From positions 1 through 64,000 of the forward strand of contig SLBZ01000034.1 in the NCBI GenBank assembly GCA_007126095.1: a DNA stretch of 64,000 bases. Reading direction: 5' to 3'. Below are positions 44,925 through 54,402 of this stretch, piece after piece. This stretch comes from Aquisalimonas sp. Lineage in GTDB: Bacteria > Pseudomonadota > Gammaproteobacteria > Nitrococcales > Aquisalimonadaceae. Positions within the stretch are counted from its first letter, which is position 1. Each line of letters opens with the position of its first letter. Made by a program: the position numbers and the translations under genes. The notes beneath the pieces are model-generated. The model worked only from the letters and a program-made list of their open reading frames with translations, was not told the DNA's origin and made no database searches.

Positions 44925-46007
44925 TCACGCCCGCGTCTTACGCGCCGCCAGATGGGCCAGTCGGCGGTACTCGCGCAGATCCTCGCGAATGTGCTCCACG
45001 GACTGCGCCGTAAGATCGCAGCGCTTGCCATCCAGCAGGTGGCCGTCGAGCTGATCCGCGAGCCGGCGGGCGATCTCCAGCATCTGCTCGAAACCGGACA
45101 GGCCGTCGAACGGCCCCGGCAGCTGCATGAACAGCGCCAGACCGGGGGTCTCGAGGGTTTCCGGCTGCGACGGGTCCAGGGTGCCGGGCTTGACCATGCT
45201 GGCAACACTGAACATGGGCTCCTCGCCCCGGCGCGTCTCCACGTGACGGTGGAAGATCTCATGCTGCCCGAAACGCAACCCGACCTGCTCCAGCGCATCA
45301 CTCACGCCATCAGCAGTAAAGCACATGCCTTCGCCCGCATGCACGTGCAGAACGATGATCTTTTCGCCTACCGCCTGCGCCACCGCATCCTCGTAGCTCG
45401 ACTCTTCGGCTTCCTGTTCCTCGCTGTCCACGCGACCGCCGTGTTCGCCACCCAGCCAGCCGGCCTCCTTGACCCAGGCAGGGCGCGGAATCCGGACTGG
45501 CCCGAGGTTCCAGCCGTCGGCTCCCCGCTCATGTTCGGGAGCCTCTTCGGACGCCTCCGGCGCCTCGTCGTGTTCCGGCTCGAAGTCGTCGTTCCAGGCG
45601 CCCGTCTCGTGGTCATTGAGGGCGTCTGAGAAATCAGTGGCACCCACATCGTCCGCCACCGAGCGCACGCGTACGGGGCCGACGCTGGAGTCGTGATCAT
45701 CGGCCTCGTGGTGACTGGAGCGCACTCGCGCACGGCTGACGGGCGCGTCGTCCGGATCCGGCTCCACATCGGGAAGATCGGCCGCATCGTCAATGCCGTC
45801 GTCCAGCAGAAAGTCGTCCATGTCGCGCAGCGCGGCCTCCACGTCGCGGTCACCACGCACGGACCGTCTCACCCCCGCTGATCTGGAGGTATTCCGTCGA
45901 CCGCTGCTGCTCTGGCGCTCCTGCCACTTGTAGTAGCCGAACAGTCCGGCAATCACCAGTACGCCAACAGCCAGCAGTATCCAGCGCAGTGTATCCATTG
46001 TGTCCAT
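44925..46007 (-). CDS. zipA: Cell division protein ZipA
   Basis: A 360-residue division protein that anchors FtsZ to the membrane in gammaproteobacteria. One N-terminal helix (LRWILLAVGVLVIAGLFGYY) is followed by a basic then long acidic, disordered linker (about 45-210). The C-terminal ZipA FtsZ-binding domain has IIVLHVHAGEGMCFTADGV, HEIFHRHVE, FSVASMVKPGTLDP and GLALFMQLPGP. Start: ATG at 46007 or 45998; the longer is given. The smc-zipA order is the usual one for the class. No ligA is seen downstream. Confidence 0.93.
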   Translation of the reverse strand: MDTMDTLRWILLAVGVLVIAGLFGYYKWQERQSSSGRRNTSRSAGVRRSVRGDRDVEAALRDMDDFLLDDGIDDAADLPDVEPDPDDAPVSRARVRSSHHEADDHDSSVGPVRVRSVADDVGATDFSDALNDHETGAWNDDFEPEHDEAPEASEEAPEHERGADGWNLGPVRIPRPAWVKEAGWLGGEHGGRVDSEEQEAEESSYEDAVAQAVGEKIIVLHVHAGEGMCFTADGVSDALEQVGLRFGQHEIFHRHVETRRGEEPMFSVASMVKPGTLDPSQPETLETPGLALFMQLPGPFDGLSGFEQMLEIARRLADQLDGHLLDGKRCDLTAQSVEHIREDLREYRRLAHLAARKTRA

Positions 46008-46107
46008 CCGCGAAAGTCGATTCGTAGTACCCGGCTGCAGCCACCATGGACGATCGGTCAATGGTCCGCCACCCCTACAGGGTCCATGGTCTGCGGCGCA
46101 TCGTCCA

Positions 46108-46127
46108 GCGTCTCCTGCAGGAGACGC
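46108..46127. repeat. Perfect 20-bp palindrome between smc and zipA
   Basis: GCGTCTCCTG is followed directly by its reverse complement. It lies in the 147-bp gap between the smc stop and the zipA start. It may be a protein site or a weak hairpin; there is no T tract. Confidence 0.5.
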
Positions 46128-46154
46128 CACGAGACGCCATTTGTTCCTGCTCGA

Positions 46155-49100
46155 TCAGGCCACTGCCATCTCGGCAGCCTCGTCCACGTCCACCGCCACC
46201 AGCCGCGATACACCCGCCTCGTGCATGGTCACGCCCATGAGGTGGCTGGCGATCTCCATGGTCGCCTTATTGTGGGTAATGAGGATGAACTGCACCCGCG
46301 CCGACATCTCCTTGACCAGCTGGCAGAACCGGCCCACGTTCGCCTCGTCCAGGGGGGCATCCACCTCGTCGAGCATGCAGAACGGCGCCGGGTTCAGCTC
46401 GAAGATGGCGAAGATCAGTGCCACCGCCGTCAGCGCCTTCTCCCCGCCCGAGAGCAGGTGAATGGTGCTCACGCGCTTGCCTGGCGGCCGCGCCATGATG
46501 GTGATGCCGGTCTCCAGCAGATCGTCGCTGGTCATCTCCAGGTACGCTTCACCGCCGCCGAACAGGCGCGGGTACATGTGCTGGATGCCGGCATTGACCT
46601 TGTCGAAGGTCTCCTTGAAGCGCTGCCGCGTCTCCCGGTCGATCTTGCGGATGGCCGACTCCAGGGTCTCCATGGCCTCCGTCAGGTCGGCGTGCTGCTG
46701 GTCCAGGTAGCCCTTGCGCTCCGAGAGCTGTTCATGCTCGTCGATGGCCGCCAGGTTGATGGGCCCCAGGCGGTTGATGCGCTGCTCGACCTGCTCCAGT
46801 CGCGCCTGCCAGTCGCCCTCGGTTGCAGCCTCCGGGAGATTGGCCAGCAGGGTGTCCAGATCGAACCCGAGCTCCACCAGCTGCTCGGACTGGGTCTGAC
46901 GGCGGACACGCAGCTCCTGATCCCGCAGCTGCATCCGCTCCAGCTCCTGACGCAGGGTCTCCACCTGCTGCTCGGAGCGCTGACGCTGCTCTTCGCGGCC
47001 GCGGAGCTGCTCCTCGATCTCGGCCATGCGGTTGCGGGTCTCCTGCAGCGCGCGCTCGGCATCGACACGCTGCTGGAGAAGCTGCTCCCGCTGCGCTTCC
47101 AGCTCCGGGACGGGGTCGCCCTGGGTTTCCCGGGCCTCGGTCAGTTCCTCTTGGCGGGCCTCCAGACGCTCGCGCTGCTCCGCGAGCCGACGAAGCTGTT
47201 CCTCCAGGGACTGGCGCGATGCATTGGCATTCTCCTGGAGCAGCAGGAGCTCATGCCGGCGCTCCCGGCGCTCGCGCATGGCTTCACGGACCGCCGCCAG
47301 CGTTTCCTGGTGCCCCTCGCGCTCCTGCTGCAGCCGCTCGCGTTCATCGCCATCGGCCTCGCTGCGGTCCAAGGCGTCCTGCAGCCTGCTCCTCGCCGCA
47401 TGCACGGCCTCGGTGGTTTCCGCCGCTTCTTCGTCCAGTTGCACGAGCTCTTCTGCCAGGCGCTGATCCCGCGCCTGCAATTCATCCAGGCGCTGGCGCT
47501 GCCCGTCCTGCCGGGCATGAACCTGCGTGAGCCGCTGCACGACCCCATCGCGCTCTTCGCGCAGCTGATCGCGGCGCGCCTCGCTGTCCTGGCGCTGCTC
47601 TTCGAGCTCACGCCGCTGGTCGACCAGCTGGTCGCGCTGCTCGCGGGCCATATCCAGCTGTGCGCGCAGCGCCTCCATGGCCCGCTCCCGGGCCAGCACG
47701 CTGTCGCCATCACCGGCATCGCCGGATAGCTGCGTCCATCCACGCCCGAACAGCATGCCGTCAGCGGTGACCAGGCACTCGCCGGTGCGCAGATGGGGGC
47801 GCAGACGTTCGGCATCGGCGGCATCACTGGCGCAGAACACGCCATGGAGCAGGTCATCCAGGGCACCGGGTGCGGCAACATGGGCCAGCAGGGGCTGCAA
47901 CCCGTGGTCGTGCTCGCCGTTGCCGGTGACCGCACCCTCGGTGCTAACCAGGGTGACACTGCCCTGGGTCGGGCTGCCGAGCCGGTCGGCGGTCGGCACC
48001 TCGCCGGCGTCGATGCACACGGCCTGCAACCGGTCGGCCAGCACCGCTTCCACGGCCTGCTCCCAGCCCGGTTCCACGGACAGCCGCTGCGCCAGCCGGC
48101 CACCGCTGCCCAGACCGTGACCGGCAAGCCAGTCCGCCACCGGCCCCTCGGTTTCACCCAGGGCGTCCTGCTGCAGTGTCTCCAGGGAGGTCAGGCGGGC
48201 CTCGCTCTGCTGGATGTCGCCGCGGAGCGCGTGAATCCGGTCGTCCAGTGCGGTTTCCTGTTCCGCCAGGCTGGCCGCCGCGGCTTCCGTTTCCTCCAAC
48301 TGCCCGCCAAGCAGCTCCTGCCGTTCGCCCAGCTCCTCCGCTTCCTCGGCCAGCGCCTCGAGCGCATCGGAGACGCTGTCGGGGTCCAGGTTCTCGCGCT
48401 CGCTCGCCAGCCGCTGACGCCGATCAGCCAGGGTCTGCTGGCGTTGCTCCAGGCCCTCGATGCGGGTGCGCTCCACCTGCGCGGCCTGCACGGCCTCGGC
48501 GGCGCGCTCGTTGAACGCATCCCAGCGCTGCTGCCAGTCGTCCATGGCCTGCTGCGCCTCGGCCACCTGCTCCGAGGCGGTTTCCTCGAGCTCCTGGAGT
48601 TCCTCGATCTCGGGCTCCAGTTCGGCCAGGCGCTCGCGGGTCTCGGCGAGCTTGTCCTCGTCGGCGCGGGCGGTCTCCAGCAGTTCTTCCAGCGCCTGGC
48701 GATTGGCGGCCAGGTCTTCGTCCTGCTTCTCCCGCCGTTCACGCTCGTGGGCGATCTGCTGCTCGATACGGTTGATATCGCTGCCGAGCGCGTAGTAGCG
48801 CCCCTGGGCCTCGTTCAGGCTCTCGCTGACTTCGCCCTGCTGCTCGCGCTGTTCCACCAGTTCCCGCTCGGCCCCGCGCTGACGTGCCACCTCGGCCTCG
48901 AGGGCGTTGCGCTGCTCCTCCAGAGCGCGCTCGCCGGTCTTCATCTCGTCCACCAGGTCACGTAACCGCACCGCCAACAGCTCGGCCCGCAGCTGGCGCT
49001 CCTCCGCTTTGAACTCCTTGTAGCGCTCGGCGGTACGCGCCTGTCGGCTCAGCTTCTCGAGCTGCCCCGCCACCTCGTCACGGACGTCGTCCAGCCGTTC

Positions 49101-49673
49101 CATGTTGTCGCGGGTGTCGCGGATGCGCCGCTCCGTCTCCCGCCGCCGCTCCTTGTAAAGCGAGATGCCCGCGGCCTCCTCGAGATAGACCCGCAGCTCC
49201 TCCGGCTTGGCCTCGATGATGCGCGAGATCATGCCCTGTTCGATGATGGAGTAGCTGCGCGGCCCCAGGCCTGTGCCCAGGAAGACATCCGTGATGTCGC
49301 GCTTGCGGCAGCGTGTGCCATTGAGCAGGTACTGGGACTGCGCCTCGCGATTGACCTGGCGCTTGACGGAAATTTCGCTGTAACTGGCGTACTGGCCGCC
49401 CAGGGTGCCGTCGCTGTTGTCGAACACCAGTTCGATGGAGGCCTGCCCCACCGGCTTGCGGCTGCTGGAGCCGTTGAAGATGACGTCGGCCATGGACTCG
49501 CCGCGGAGGTGCTTGGCCGAGCTCTCCCCCATGACCCAGCGTACGGCGTCAATGACATTGGACTTACCGCAGCCGTTGGGGCCGACGATGCCCACAAGAT
49601 TGCCGGGCAAATGCACGGTCGTCGGATCGACGAACGACTTGAAGCCTGCCAGTTTGATCTTCTTGAGCCGCAT
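46155..49673 (-). CDS. smc: Chromosome segregation protein SMC
   Basis: A 1172-residue SMC ATPase. Head parts: MRLKKIKLAGFKSFVDPTTV and Walker A GPNGCGKSNV at the N-terminus; signature LLSGGEKALTAVAL and Walker B CMLDEVDAPLD at the C-terminus. Two long heptad coiled coils (about 170-510 and 660-1010) flank a hinge around residues 520-650 (GWEQAVEAVLADRLQAVCID). It organises chromosome arms with ScpA/ScpB, which are not in this window. The ATG at 49673 begins the conserved start; earlier codons overlap the divergent queF leader. Confidence 0.97.
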   Translation of the reverse strand: MRLKKIKLAGFKSFVDPTTVHLPGNLVGIVGPNGCGKSNVIDAVRWVMGESSAKHLRGESMADVIFNGSSSRKPVGQASIELVFDNSDGTLGGQYASYSEISVKRQVNREAQSQYLLNGTRCRKRDITDVFLGTGLGPRSYSIIEQGMISRIIEAKPEELRVYLEEAAGISLYKERRRETERRIRDTRDNMERLDDVRDEVAGQLEKLSRQARTAERYKEFKAEERQLRAELLAVRLRDLVDEMKTGERALEEQRNALEAEVARQRGAERELVEQREQQGEVSESLNEAQGRYYALGSDINRIEQQIAHERERREKQDEDLAANRQALEELLETARADEDKLAETRERLAELEPEIEELQELEETASEQVAEAQQAMDDWQQRWDAFNERAAEAVQAAQVERTRIEGLEQRQQTLADRRQRLASERENLDPDSVSDALEALAEEAEELGERQELLGGQLEETEAAAASLAEQETALDDRIHALRGDIQQSEARLTSLETLQQDALGETEGPVADWLAGHGLGSGGRLAQRLSVEPGWEQAVEAVLADRLQAVCIDAGEVPTADRLGSPTQGSVTLVSTEGAVTGNGEHDHGLQPLLAHVAAPGALDDLLHGVFCASDAADAERLRPHLRTGECLVTADGMLFGRGWTQLSGDAGDGDSVLARERAMEALRAQLDMAREQRDQLVDQRRELEEQRQDSEARRDQLREERDGVVQRLTQVHARQDGQRQRLDELQARDQRLAEELVQLDEEAAETTEAVHAARSRLQDALDRSEADGDERERLQQEREGHQETLAAVREAMRERRERRHELLLLQENANASRQSLEEQLRRLAEQRERLEARQEELTEARETQGDPVPELEAQREQLLQQRVDAERALQETRNRMAEIEEQLRGREEQRQRSEQQVETLRQELERMQLRDQELRVRRQTQSEQLVELGFDLDTLLANLPEAATEGDWQARLEQVEQRINRLGPINLAAIDEHEQLSERKGYLDQQHADLTEAMETLESAIRKIDRETRQRFKETFDKVNAGIQHMYPRLFGGGEAYLEMTSDDLLETGITIMARPPGKRVSTIHLLSGGEKALTAVALIFAIFELNPAPFCMLDEVDAPLDEANVGRFCQLVKEMSARVQFILITHNKATMEIASHLMGVTMHEAGVSRLVAVDVDEAAEMAVA

Positions 49674-49822
49674 GAAGGATGGCCTTCCCTGTCGCGTTCG
49701 CGGATTCCGCACGTGGCCGAGCAAGGCGGCGACCGGTAGACTTGTGCCGAAGCCCGATCCGGCCGCGTGCCGGGCAACCGTTCCGGGCGTATTATCCCGT
49801 TCACCCAGACAATTGGAAAGCC

Positions 49823-50212
49823 ATGTCCTCACAACCAAGCCGCGAACTCGAGACCTTCCCGAATCCTCAGCCGGAGCGGGACTACACCATCCGCATGTGT
49901 ATTCCGGAGTTCACCTGCCTGTGCCCGAAAACCGGCCAGCCGGATTTCGCCACGATTCACCTGGAGTACGTTCCAGACCGGGACTGCGTGGAGCTGAAGT
50001 CACTGAAGCTCTATATCTGGTCGTTCCGGGACCAGGGGGCGTTCCACGAGCAGGTCACCCACGACATGCTCAGCGACCTGGTCGCCGCGACGAAGCCACG
50101 CTTCATGCGCGTCACCGGTGAGTTCAATGTGCGCGGCGGCATTGATACCACGGTGATTGCCGAGCACCGCGCGCCGGGCTGGACGCCGCCGCAGCCGGTG
50201 GTTCTCCCCTGA
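49823..50212 (+). CDS. queF: NADPH-dependent 7-cyano-7-deazaguanine reductase, short form
   Basis: A 129-residue unimodular QueF that reduces preQ0 to preQ1 in queuosine synthesis. The active site is [12 protein letters not shown] with catalytic Cys34 and Asp41. The QueF motif [14 protein letters not shown] lies at about 58-70, and FHE (74-76) holds the substrate Glu. The ATG at 49823 has GGAAAG close upstream. The gluQ gene follows 8 bp later, so two steps of queuosine biology are linked. Confidence 0.96.
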   Translation: MSSQPSRELETFPNPQPERDYTIRMCIPEFTCLCPKTGQPDFATIHLEYVPDRDCVELKSLKLYIWSFRDQGAFHEQVTHDMLSDLVAATKPRFMRVTGEFNVRGGIDTTVIAEHRAPGWTPPQPVVLP

Positions 50213-50220
50213 TCGGCCGC

Positions 50221-51126
50221 ATGGGTGCTGATGCCGGCTACCGCGGCCGCTTCGCTCCCAGCCCGACAGGCCCCCTGCACTTCGGATCGCTGGTGGCGGC
50301 GCTGGGGTCCTGCCTGGAGGCCCGCAGTCACGCCGGCGAATGGCTGGTCCGCATCGACGACATAGACCCGCCCCGAGAGCAGCCAGGGGCGGCAGACGCC
50401 ATTCTGCGCACACTGGAGCGGTTCGGCTTCGAACACGACGGCCCGGTGCTCTACCAGAGCACGCGGCACGACGCCTATCGGGCCGCTGTGGATACGCTCC
50501 ATCGCCACGGCCGGGCATTCCCCTGTGGATGCACCCGCAAGGAGGTGCTGCGCGACGGTACACCCGGGGTCAACGGCGTGCTCTACCCGGGCACCTGCCG
50601 CAACGGGCTTCCGGAGGGCCGGGAGGCACGGACATGGCGCGCTCGCGTCGAAGGCACAGTGAGGCTCGAAGACCGGTTCCAGGGGGCAGTCGTCTGTGAC
50701 CTGGAGGCGGAGATCGGCGATTTTCTCGTGCAGCGGGCCGACGCACTTCCGGCGTACCACCTGGCGGCCGCCGTTGACGACATGGCCACCGGCATCACCC
50801 ATGTAATCCGCGGCCACGATCTGCTGGCGTGCACGCCACCCCAGTGGTTCGTCATGGAGCAACTCGGCGGCACGCCGCCTGCCTACGGCCATCTGCCGCT
50901 GGCCGTAAACGCCGACGGCCGCAAGCTCAGCAAGCAGAACATGGCGCCCCCCCTGGATGACGCGGGCCCCGCCCCGCAGCTGGTCTCCGCACTGGAGCTG
51001 TTGAACCAGCAGCCTCCTGCCGGCCTCCGCAACGCCCCGGTGGCCACCGTGTGGCAGTGGGCCCTCGACCACTGGAATCCGGCCCGTCTGCGCGGCATCG
51101 CCAGCAGGGCCATTGCACCGCAATGA
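50221..51126 (+). CDS. gluQ: Glutamyl-Q tRNA(Asp) synthetase
   Basis: A 301-residue GluRS paralogue lacking the anticodon-binding domain, which attaches Glu to queuosine in tRNA(Asp). The class-I motifs are APSPTGPLHFGSL (HIGH region) and RKLSKQN (KMSKS). Zinc ligands appear in FPCGCTRKEV and YPGTCRNG. It immediately follows queF; elsewhere the gene usually follows dksA, so this pairing is notable. Confidence 0.95.
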   Translation: MGADAGYRGRFAPSPTGPLHFGSLVAALGSCLEARSHAGEWLVRIDDIDPPREQPGAADAILRTLERFGFEHDGPVLYQSTRHDAYRAAVDTLHRHGRAFPCGCTRKEVLRDGTPGVNGVLYPGTCRNGLPEGREARTWRARVEGTVRLEDRFQGAVVCDLEAEIGDFLVQRADALPAYHLAAAVDDMATGITHVIRGHDLLACTPPQWFVMEQLGGTPPAYGHLPLAVNADGRKLSKQNMAPPLDDAGPAPQLVSALELLNQQPPAGLRNAPVATVWQWALDHWNPARLRGIASRAIAPQ

Positions 51127-51165
51127 TCCGGAACACGACCCATGGTCGCCCCCACCCGAGGCGTG

Positions 51166-51182
51166 TGCTACCTTAGGTAACA
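51166..51182. promoter_or_regulatory. TGCTAC-N5-GTAACA dyad upstream of the cbr operon
   Basis: The 17-bp site TGCTACCTTAGGTAACA lies 41 bp before the start of the small membrane protein gene. It has the same architecture, with one arm substitution, as the site upstream of acs (55782-55798). No GG-N10-GC promoter follows it here, so it may act in autoregulation. Confidence 0.5.
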
Positions 51183-51223
51183 AATAAGACGACACGAATC
51201 GTCAAGACCGGAGGAGAGGTTCC

Positions 51224-51421
51224 ATGGCCCAACTTCAGGAAACGGGCCCCGGCGGATACAGCGTGCTGCTGTTCCTGCTCGGTGTGCTATTGCTGGCGTC
51301 GCCGTTCACCGTCTGGTGGATGAGCACGGGCGCACCCTGGTACACGGCATGGGTCATCTGGGCCCTATTGATCGCACTGTCGGGCCTGATCGCCCACCGG
51401 CTCGGACACCATGACGCTTGA
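51224..51421 (+). CDS. Small two-helix membrane protein upstream of the CbrA-like sensor
   Basis: A 65-residue protein with two transmembrane helices (VLLFLLGVLLLASPFTVWWM and WYTAWVIWALLIALSGLIAH). GGAGGAG precedes the ATG. It overlaps the sensor gene by 11 bp, implying coupled translation and perhaps a small subunit of the symporter-like sensor. A small gene before cbrA, called cbrX, is described in Pseudomonas; equivalence is likely by position but not proven. Confidence 0.8.
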   Translation: MAQLQETGPGGYSVLLFLLGVLLLASPFTVWWMSTGAPWYTAWVIWALLIALSGLIAHRLGHHDA

Positions 51422-54386
51422 TCTCGGTGTCATCTCGGCGGCAGTGGTCGGCTATCTGCTGCTGCTCTTTCTCATCGCCTACGTCACCGACCGGCAGTGG
51501 CTGCCCGCCTGGCTGACCCGCAATCCGGTGGTGTACGTGCTCTCGCTGGGCGTCTACGCCACCACCTGGAGTTATTACGGCAGCGTCGGCTTCGCCCAGG
51601 ACCAGGGACTCAACTTTCTCACCATCTACCTGGGCGTCACCCTGGCATTCGTGCTGACGCCGGTGCTGCTCATGCCCATCCTGCGGCTGACTCGCACCTA
51701 TCAGCTCACCTCGGTGGCGGACCTGTTCGCGTTCCGCTTCAACAGCCAGTGGGCCGGCGTGCTGGTGACACTGCTCATGCTTGCGGGGGTACTGCCCTAC
51801 ATCGCCCTGCAGATCCGGGCGGTGGCCGAGTCCACGCAGGTTCTGACACCGGAATCGTCACCCGACGTACTGGCATTCTGGTTCATGGTGCTGGTCACCG
51901 TATTCACCATCATCTTCGGCGCGCGCCACGTCTCGCCCCGGGAACACCACGACGGCCTGGTGGCGGCGATCGCGTTCGAATCGCTGATGAAGCTGGTGGC
52001 CCTGCTGCTCGTGGCCGGCGTGGCCGTGTGGCAGGCGTTCGGCGGCATCGGCGGGATGCAGGCGTGGCTGGCCGACAACCCCGAGCACCTGGAGGCCCTC
52101 TACGCCCCGGCGCGGGAGGGTCCGTGGACGAGCCTGCTGGTACTCGCCTTCGCCGCCGCGTTCCTGCTGCCCCGGCAGTTCCACATGCTGTTTGCGGAAA
52201 ACCAGAACCCGCGCGACCTGAGCCTGGCAAGTTGGGCATTCCCACTGTTTCTGCTGGCGCTGACGCTGGTGATTCCGCCGATCCTCTGGGCAGCCGTGGT
52301 CCTGCAGCCGGGCACGCCGGCCGATTATCACGTGCTTGGCCTGTCCCTCGCCAGCGGCAGCCCGTCGCTGGCGCTGCTCGCCTACCTCGGGGGGATCTCC
52401 GCGGCAAGCGCGATGATCGTGGTCAGCACCCTGGCGATCTCGGCCATGACACTGAACCACCTGGTGCTGCCCCTGGCGGGCCCGCAGCCCCACCGGGACC
52501 TCTACGGCGCGCTGCGCTGGGCGCGCCGCGTGGTCATGGTGGCGGTGATCGCCGCCGGCTACGGTTTCTACCTGATTCTGGAACCCACCACCGGACTGGT
52601 CGGCTGGGGCCTGATCTCCTTTCTCGCCATGGCGCAGCTCCTCCCGGGGATCATCGGGCTACTGTTCTGGCCCCGCGCCACCAGCCACGGCTTCATCGCC
52701 GGGCTGATCGGCGGTGCCTGCGTGTGGGTATTCACGGTGCTGCTGCCACCGGTCACCGGTGACAGCACCATGCTCTGGATGGGGCTGCCTGCACCCGACG
52801 GCGAGCAGCCGGCGGTGTATCAGTCGGCCACGTTCTGGTCACTGTGCATCAACAGTGTGCTGTTCGTCGCCGTATCCCTGCTCAGTCGCCCCGACGAGCG
52901 CGAGCGCGAGGCCGCAGCCGTCTGCCGCGACCTCAACCCCACCCTGCCGGTGGGGGATCTGCGCGCCCGCTCTCCCCAGCAGTTCGTCAAGCGGCTGGCT
53001 TCAGTCATGGGCAAGACCGCCGCCCGCAAGGAAGTGGAGAAAGCGGTTCGTGAACGGGGACTGCACTGGGGCGAGACACGCCCCAGCCATCTGCACGGCC
53101 TGCGCGCGCAGATCGAACGCAACATCTCCGGGATGATGGGGCCGGTGCTGGCACGGATGATCGTGGATGAACAACTGCAGATGGACACCCGCAGCCGCAC
53201 CGCGCTGGCCCAGAACGTCCGCCTGATCGAGGACCGACTGGAGACCTCGCGCACCCGTCTGCGCGGGCTGGCGGCGGAACTGGACCGTCTGCGGCGCTAT
53301 CACCGCCAGATCATCGAGGACCTCCCCCTGGGCGTGTGTGCCGTCGCCCAGGGCGGCCGCCTGGTCCGCTGGAACCCGGCCATCGCCGAACTCACGCGCG
53401 TGCCCATGTCCGACGTCATCGGCCGCCGGCTGGACGAGCTCCCCGACCCGTGGGGTCCTCTGCTGGCATCGTTTCTGGACTCTGACGCCAGTCACTGGCA
53501 CCGGCAGGAGATCCAGACCAACGACCACGCGCGCTGGTACAGCCTGCACAAGGCGGCCATCGACGACCCGTCCAACAGCAACCGGGCTGCAGACACCGTT
53601 CTACTCGTGGAAGACCTCACCGAGGTCTCCGTACTGGAGCAGGAGCTCGCCCACAGCGAGCGGCTCGCCTCCATCGGCCGCCTCGCCGCCGGTGTCGCAC
53701 ACGAGATCGGCAACCCGGTGACCGGCATTTCCTGCCTTGCCCAGGAACTGCGCGACGAGGACACCGACGAGGAGCGCACCGGCGCCATCGCCGAGGAGGT
53801 CCTGAACCAGGCCCAGCGGATCAACAACATCGTCCAGAGCCTGGTGCGCTACGCCCATGGCGGCGTCGGCAGCCAGCGTCCGCCCGAGCCGGTGGACCTG
53901 CGCCAGACCGTGGAGGAGGCGATGCGGCTCACCACCCTGAGCCGGCGGGCCCGGTTCGTACGGTTCGACAACGAGGTGCCCGACGGGGTGACCATCAGCG
54001 GTGAACCCCAGCAGCTTGTGCAGGTGTTCGTGAACCTCTTCAGCAATGCCGCCGATGCGTGTGCGAACCGTGAGGATGAGGGAGCGATCCGCATCGCCCT
54101 CGAACACCACGGCGACGGCTGGATCAACGTCCACGTGCACGACAACGGCAGTGGGATTCCCGATGACGTGCTCGACCACGTGCTCGAGCCGTTCGTCACC
54201 ACCAAACGCCCCGGCTACGGCACCGGCCTGGGCCTGCCGCTGGTCTACAACATCATCCGCGAGCATGGCGGCGAAGTTCTGGTGGACAGCGACAGCACCG
54301 GCACGTGCATCACGTTACGGCTGCGCCCGGACATCCCGCTAGCCGCTCGGCAGACCGCCCTGGCCGACGGGCAATCGCGTTCCTGA
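51411..54386 (+). CDS. cbrA: CbrA-like sensor: SSF transporter fused to histidine kinase
   Basis: A 991-residue sensor. Residues 1-500 are a 13-helix sodium/solute symporter domain (AFRFNSQWAGVLVTLLMLAG, LLPRQFHMLFAENQN, LVLPLAG). A helical linker follows (about 500-630), then PAS (about 635-745: VRWNPAIAELTRV). The kinase has H-box GVAHEIGNP (His about 766), N-box VNLFSNAADAC, G1 DNGSGIPDD and G2 GYGTGLGLPLV. In Pseudomonas CbrA senses carbon/nitrogen status, including histidine transport, and phosphorylates CbrB, encoded next. Acetate-sensing CrbS of Vibrio has the same plan. Confidence 0.9.
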   Translation: MTLDLGVISAAVVGYLLLLFLIAYVTDRQWLPAWLTRNPVVYVLSLGVYATTWSYYGSVGFAQDQGLNFLTIYLGVTLAFVLTPVLLMPILRLTRTYQLTSVADLFAFRFNSQWAGVLVTLLMLAGVLPYIALQIRAVAESTQVLTPESSPDVLAFWFMVLVTVFTIIFGARHVSPREHHDGLVAAIAFESLMKLVALLLVAGVAVWQAFGGIGGMQAWLADNPEHLEALYAPAREGPWTSLLVLAFAAAFLLPRQFHMLFAENQNPRDLSLASWAFPLFLLALTLVIPPILWAAVVLQPGTPADYHVLGLSLASGSPSLALLAYLGGISAASAMIVVSTLAISAMTLNHLVLPLAGPQPHRDLYGALRWARRVVMVAVIAAGYGFYLILEPTTGLVGWGLISFLAMAQLLPGIIGLLFWPRATSHGFIAGLIGGACVWVFTVLLPPVTGDSTMLWMGLPAPDGEQPAVYQSATFWSLCINSVLFVAVSLLSRPDEREREAAAVCRDLNPTLPVGDLRARSPQQFVKRLASVMGKTAARKEVEKAVRERGLHWGETRPSHLHGLRAQIERNISGMMGPVLARMIVDEQLQMDTRSRTALAQNVRLIEDRLETSRTRLRGLAAELDRLRRYHRQIIEDLPLGVCAVAQGGRLVRWNPAIAELTRVPMSDVIGRRLDELPDPWGPLLASFLDSDASHWHRQEIQTNDHARWYSLHKAAIDDPSNSNRAADTVLLVEDLTEVSVLEQELAHSERLASIGRLAAGVAHEIGNPVTGISCLAQELRDEDTDEERTGAIAEEVLNQAQRINNIVQSLVRYAHGGVGSQRPPEPVDLRQTVEEAMRLTTLSRRARFVRFDNEVPDGVTISGEPQQLVQVFVNLFSNAADACANREDEGAIRIALEHHGDGWINVHVHDNGSGIPDDVLDHVLEPFVTTKRPGYGTGLGLPLVYNIIREHGGEVLVDSDSTGTCITLRLRPDIPLAARQTALADGQSRS

Positions 54387-54402
54387 ACGGAGAGAGACCA
54401 CC

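Noticed and set aside
46086..47729. Plus-strand frame of 547 codons opposite smc
   Set aside because: The Leu/Gln-rich product mirrors the SMC coiled-coil codons; no independent start signal or domain.
51166..51224. Sigma54 promoter for the cbr operon
   Set aside because: No GG-N10-GC element follows the dyad, unlike the acs upstream region.
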